Below the pieces are notes generated by a model. It was not told where the DNA came from. It did not search any database and saw only the letters and a program-made list of their open reading frames with translations. Position numbers and translations under genes: made by a program. DNA of 16,856 bases from an uncultured Collinsella sp. (lineage in GTDB: Bacteria; Actinomycetota; Coriobacteriia; Coriobacteriales; Coriobacteriaceae), in the NCBI GenBank assembly GCA_958445895.1, contig CAUCTV010000026.1, positions 1 to 16,856 of the forward strand. Reading direction: 5' to 3'. Numbering within the stretch: the stretch's first letter is position 1; every line of letters starts with the position of its first letter. Shown here piece by piece: positions 13,740 to 16,856 of the stretch.

Positions 13740-15932
13740 TTAGTTGTTCAGCATGCGGTCGAAGCTTCCCGAGTCGCCATCCCGATAGTCGGCGGTCATC
13801 AGAATCTCCTGCGGAATGCGCCCGCCCTCGCGCAGCACATTGCGGAACTGCACGCGCGTGACCATGGGCAGATCCTTGATCGTCGCCGCCAAGTTCTGCG
13901 GCACGCCCTGGTTGGCAGCCGCGGGCTCGCACTCGCCGCCGGCCTTCACGCGACGCTTATGCTCGGCGAGCATGGCGCGGTACATGCCGGCATGCAGGCG
14001 AATCTCAACCACATTGGCATTGCGAGCCTGCTCGACGATGCGCGCGCCCTCGCGGTCGATATCGCCCACGTAGTAGACGTAGTTAAAGCGATAGCCGATC
14101 TCAGCCAGATAATCGTCCAGGGCATGCGAGACGCTCGCCTTGCATCCGCCGCCAAAAATCACGCCGCCCACCTTGATGCCAAAGAGCTTAGCGTGCTTGC
14201 GGCCGCGCAGGAGCTTGACGATCTCGTCATAGGTGTCCAGGTTCTCGACCATAATGAACGGCTTATCGGCGCCCAGCGTAAAGAAACCCGTAAAGTGCAC
14301 GGGGCGGTTGGGGGCGACCTTAATCGCCTGCATGCTGATGCCCTTTTCGGTCATACGCCGAATTAGACGCTCGCCGTGCTTGCCGTCAAAAGCCTTCTCG
14401 TCGTTAAAAATCTGGTAGGCACGCTGGCGGCGCGAGGCAACCGGCGTATCGGCACCTCGGTTTTGCTCGATCCAAGCCTGGATGATTGCGATTTCCTCGG
14501 CAATCTTGCGGTTGGACATCTCGTTGTGCTGAGTGCGCTGCGGAGCCTTTTTGCCGTCCTTGCCCTCGACCTTTACGATCTGTGTCTGCTGCTCCTTGAT
14601 CTTAGAGAGCGCCGTAGGCGTAGGGACAACTTTGAGCAGCTGCCTGCCTAAAACGCGGGCAAGGGCAAACGCCGATACCTCGCCGTGGACGGCCGACTCG
14701 GGCTGCTGGGCAGCAGCATCTGCTGCGGCAGACTCCGGCTTCTTCTGAGACCTGCGCTTAGAATCGCCTTGGGAATTGCGCTCGCGCTTCGGCATAGACG
14801 CCTGCTTCTGCGGACGATCGGACTTGCTCTCCTTCGCCGGCTGGCGCTTAGGCTGCCCCGAAGAAACCTCGGCCTTCGCATCCTCGTCCTGCGGCGTGGT
14901 CTTCTCGGCTGCAGTCTCGGCATGGGAACTGCGACCCCCGCGATGGCGACGGCGGCGAGGCCTGCTCGACGCGCCCTGCTCCGTCTGCCCATCAGTAGGC
15001 TGCTCGCCCTTGGCCTCGGCAGCAACCTCAAGCTGCGGCTCAACAGGCTTCTGCTCGCGAGCCGCCGGCTCAACGGTTTTCTCGGTTTGTTCGGCCTTCT
15101 CGGCCTGAGCGGTCGGAGCCGGCTCGCCCTTCTCCTGACGCCTTACGGGATACGCGCGCCTCGCAAAACCACGCCCGGGACGGCATGAACCCGGAGCCTT
15201 CTTGGCAGACTCCTCAACATCGTCTGCAGCCTCGGAAGGCTCTTCAACCTCATGCGCGACATCCTGCTGCGCAGCCTTAAAGTGGGCACCACGGCGACGC
15301 TGGAGCTCCTGGGCCTCCACGGGCTTTTGCTCCTTCGCGGGCCTCTGCGACTCGGCAGCAACCTCGTTCTCAACAGCCTCGGCATCCGTCTCACCCTTTT
15401 GAGCAACGGCACGACGGAAGCGCTCCTGCTGGGCGCGGCGCTGCGCATCGCGCTTGCCACCCCCGCCAAAACCGCCGCGTCCCGCCTTGGCCGTAAAGGC
15501 ACGCACGACGTTCTCATCGAGCAACTCATCGGTATCGACATGCTCACGCGGAGCAGCTTCTTCCACAGCAGGCACGTCAGCGGAATCCTCGACGACAAAA
15601 TCTTCGACGGACTCGGCAGGCTGCTCCTGGGCATCGCGGATCTCGACATTGATGGTATAGAACGCCGGGCGCCCGTTAATGCCGCTGCCCTCGATCTTGG
15701 TCACGATATTTGCCGCGATAAGCTCATCGCGCATCGCCTTGGTGTCGCATTCCTTATCGACGGAGCGGAAAATCTGCGCCAGCGCGCTCGACTTAATCTT
15801 GAGTGCCTTGCGGCAGAGCAGGTCGTAGGCAACCAGCTTGGCGCGCTCGGCAGAAAGCGATGTCTGGCTGCTCAGACGCTCAGCCAGAGCATCGACATTG
15901 TTTTGATTATCGGAATATACCGTCTTGGCCAC
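13740..15932 (-). CDS. Protein with C-terminal JetD/DUF2220-like Toprim domain and long disordered linker
   Basis: Predicted 730 residues, starting at GTG 15932 with AAAGGGG just upstream. The longer in-frame ATG at 16085 is rejected because it would cover a terminator and waste this ribosome site. Residues 1-100 look like a winged helix (SAERAKLVAYDLLCRKAL, GINGRPAFYTINVE). Residues about 105-417 are low-complexity, rich in Glu, Lys, Arg, Ala and Gln. The last 313 residues hold a Toprim-like core: MVENLDTYDEI (Glu563), GGVIFGGGCKA (about 588-598) and YYVGDIDREGARI (Asp624, Asp626). This Glu...DxD layout with a GGG strand matches JetD/DUF2220 and topoisomerase VI subunit A nucleases. JetD is the nuclease of the Wadjet plasmid-defence complex, but no jetA, jetB or jetC lies in the window. 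The gene is alone between a terminator and a repeat field. A DNA or RNA cleavage role is inferred. Confidence 0.8.
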   Translation of the reverse strand: MAKTVYSDNQNNVDALAERLSSQTSLSAERAKLVAYDLLCRKALKIKSSALAQIFRSVDKECDTKAMRDELIAANIVTKIEGSGINGRPAFYTINVEIRDAQEQPAESVEDFVVEDSADVPAVEEAAPREHVDTDELLDENVVRAFTAKAGRGGFGGGGKRDAQRRAQQERFRRAVAQKGETDAEAVENEVAAESQRPAKEQKPVEAQELQRRRGAHFKAAQQDVAHEVEEPSEAADDVEESAKKAPGSCRPGRGFARRAYPVRRQEKGEPAPTAQAEKAEQTEKTVEPAAREQKPVEPQLEVAAEAKGEQPTDGQTEQGASSRPRRRRHRGGRSSHAETAAEKTTPQDEDAKAEVSSGQPKRQPAKESKSDRPQKQASMPKRERNSQGDSKRRSQKKPESAAADAAAQQPESAVHGEVSAFALARVLGRQLLKVVPTPTALSKIKEQQTQIVKVEGKDGKKAPQRTQHNEMSNRKIAEEIAIIQAWIEQNRGADTPVASRRQRAYQIFNDEKAFDGKHGERLIRRMTEKGISMQAIKVAPNRPVHFTGFFTLGADKPFIMVENLDTYDEIVKLLRGRKHAKLFGIKVGGVIFGGGCKASVSHALDDYLAEIGYRFNYVYYVGDIDREGARIVEQARNANVVEIRLHAGMYRAMLAEHKRRVKAGGECEPAAANQGVPQNLAATIKDLPMVTRVQFRNVLREGGRIPQEILMTADYRDGDSGSFDRMLNN

Positions 15933-16034
15933 GGGGCCCCTTTCATATGCACACATATACGTCCATATGGTACAACGCACGAGCCTATCCACGCAAAACA
16001 TCTGCGAGAACGCCCTTGCACCACCTGTTCTCAC

Positions 16035-16076
16035 AAGAAAAAAGACCGGGTCCGCTTGATTGCGGACCCGGTCTTT
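16035..16076 (-). terminator. Terminator of the cstA gene
   Basis: A perfect 15-bp stem (16041-16055 with 16062-16076) and a 6-nt loop, followed on the - strand by TTTCTTG. It lies about 40 bp past the cstA stop and separates it from the JetD-like gene. Confidence 0.92.
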
Positions 16077-16115
16077 CCGAGTCAAATAGATGGGAGATTC
16101 AACCCGTCCGACCGA

Positions 16116-16856
16116 CTAGGCCTTGGCGGCCTCGGCGTCGGCAGGAACTTCAGCGGCAGCGGCGCGACCGTACTCGGCCTTGCCCATCTCGGACCACTCG
16201 GGCTCCTCGTCGGGCATGGAGCCGGCCTCCTTGCCGAAGAACTCCTTGAGGCAGTTGACGGCGACGATGAGGCCCAGGACCATCAGCAGGACGGCGAAAA
16301 CGAGCTGCAAGCCCTTGGTGGCGGCGACGGAGACGGCGGCCGTGGTGGCGGTAGCCGGGATGGTGCCGAAGAAGCCGTAAGCCTGGACAGCGGTCATGCA
16401 GCCCATGGCGCTCTGGACCAGCGAGGTGAAGGTGCAGCAGAGCAGGAAGGCGACGGGCACGTAGAGCATCCAGCCCTTGCGGCCGGTGCACTTGCAGAAC
16501 ACGGCGAGGGTGATCATGGTCATGCCGCCGAGCAGCTGGTTGGAAGCACCAAAGAGCGGCCAGATGTTGGCATAGCCGCCAAAGGCGAGGGCGAGACCGG
16601 GAAGCAGGGTGACGACCGTGGCGAACCAGGGGTTGCCGAGAACCTTCATGTAGCCGGCCTTGGACTCGATGGCCAGGGCGTCGTTGGTCTGGGCAAAGAA
16701 CTCGGAGAACGAGGTGCGGGCGATGCGGGCGACGGCATCGAGCGAGGTCAGGGCCAGAGCGGAAACGTTCATGGTCATGAAGACGGTAGCGAGCGTGCCG
16801 TCAACACCGAAGGCCTGCATACCGCGGGAGATGCCAGCGGCGAAGATCTGGAACGG
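16116..16856 (-). CDS. cstA: Carbon starvation protein CstA, C-terminal part
   Basis: Membrane transporter of the CstA family, taken to import peptides or pyruvate when preferred carbon is short. The frame is open to the window edge, so about 246 C-terminal residues are seen and the start lies outside; the ATG at 16820 is internal. Family features are TSLDAVARIARTSFSEFF, the IWPLFGASNQLLGGMTM motif and four to five hydrophobic segments, followed by a charged cytoplasmic tail ending in Glu/Ala-rich sequence. Its own terminator follows. The family is certain; whether peptide or pyruvate is the substrate cannot be told here. Confidence 0.95.
   Translation of the reverse strand, partial: PFQIFAAGISRGMQAFGVDGTLATVFMTMNVSALALTSLDAVARIARTSFSEFFAQTNDALAIESKAGYMKVLGNPWFATVVTLLPGLALAFGGYANIWPLFGASNQLLGGMTMITLAVFCKCTGRKGWMLYVPVAFLLCCTFTSLVQSAMGCMTAVQAYGFFGTIPATATTAAVSVAATKGLQLVFAVLLMVLGLIVAVNCLKEFFGKEAGSMPDEEPEWSEMGKAEYGRAAAAEVPADAEAAKA

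Noticed and set aside
13740..15932. Complete Wadjet defence system
   Set aside because: Only a JetD-like domain is seen; neighbours are a cstA gene and repeats, with no condensin-like jetABC genes.
15933..16085. N-terminal extension of the JetD-like protein to ATG 16085
   Set aside because: It would translate the cstA terminator stem; GTG 15932 has a strong ribosome site.

Overview
The window looks like chromosomal DNA from a high-GC gut actinobacterium, most likely Coriobacteriia and close to Collinsella. This taxonomic guess is an inference. It rests on GC-rich codon use with long antisense shadow frames, a Tat-type lipoprotein signal on a sugar-binding protein, a CwlM-like peptidoglycan-binding protein, and a bacterial CUT1 sugar transporter beside a PTS. 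No rRNA or other taxonomic marker is present.

Left part (1-7170): the 3' two thirds or more of a glycogen phosphorylase gene (+) ends at a clean terminator. A 395-bp gap follows, holding six alternating inverted copies of a GTTACAGATYGAGACA-like motif at about 40-bp spacing. Next, on the - strand, is a complete CUT1 ABC importer operon: Tat lipoprotein binding protein, two permeases, MsmK/UgpC-type ATPase. It has a strong stem-loop after the binding-protein gene and a terminator at its end.

Middle (7170-12910): a TreR-like GntR regulator (-) is divergent from an unusual single polypeptide that joins an alpha-glucoside-type PTS EIIC-EIIB to a HAD-IIB (Cof-type) phosphatase domain. A TTGTTTRAAC motif recurs in the promoter regions of the ABC operon, the regulator and the PTS gene, which suggests one small sugar regulon. 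Then come a trans-polyprenyl diphosphate synthase, a two-domain peptidoglycan-binding protein resembling CwlM with a degenerate C-terminal domain, and tRNA-Gln(TTG) with a terminator.

Right part (12910-16856): about 830 bp without genes is packed with repeats. These are tRNA-3'-end-like repeats, a REP-like palindrome, an A+T-richer element with about 28-bp terminal inverted repeats, and a perfect 34-bp inverted repeat with nested hairpins. It lies next to a - strand gene for a 730-residue protein that has an N-terminal winged-helix-like region, a long disordered charged linker and a C-terminal Toprim-like domain resembling JetD/DUF2220, but with no Wadjet partners. The window ends in the C-terminal part of a CstA transporter gene (-).

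The carbohydrate genes fit together as alpha-glucan/alpha-glucoside use: glycogen phosphorylase for internal polymer, the ABC importer for oligosaccharides, and the PTS-HAD protein for a phosphorylated glucoside. Substrates are inferred, not shown. The best candidates for something undescribed are the PTS-phosphatase fusion, the lone JetD-like protein, and the two repeat regions.
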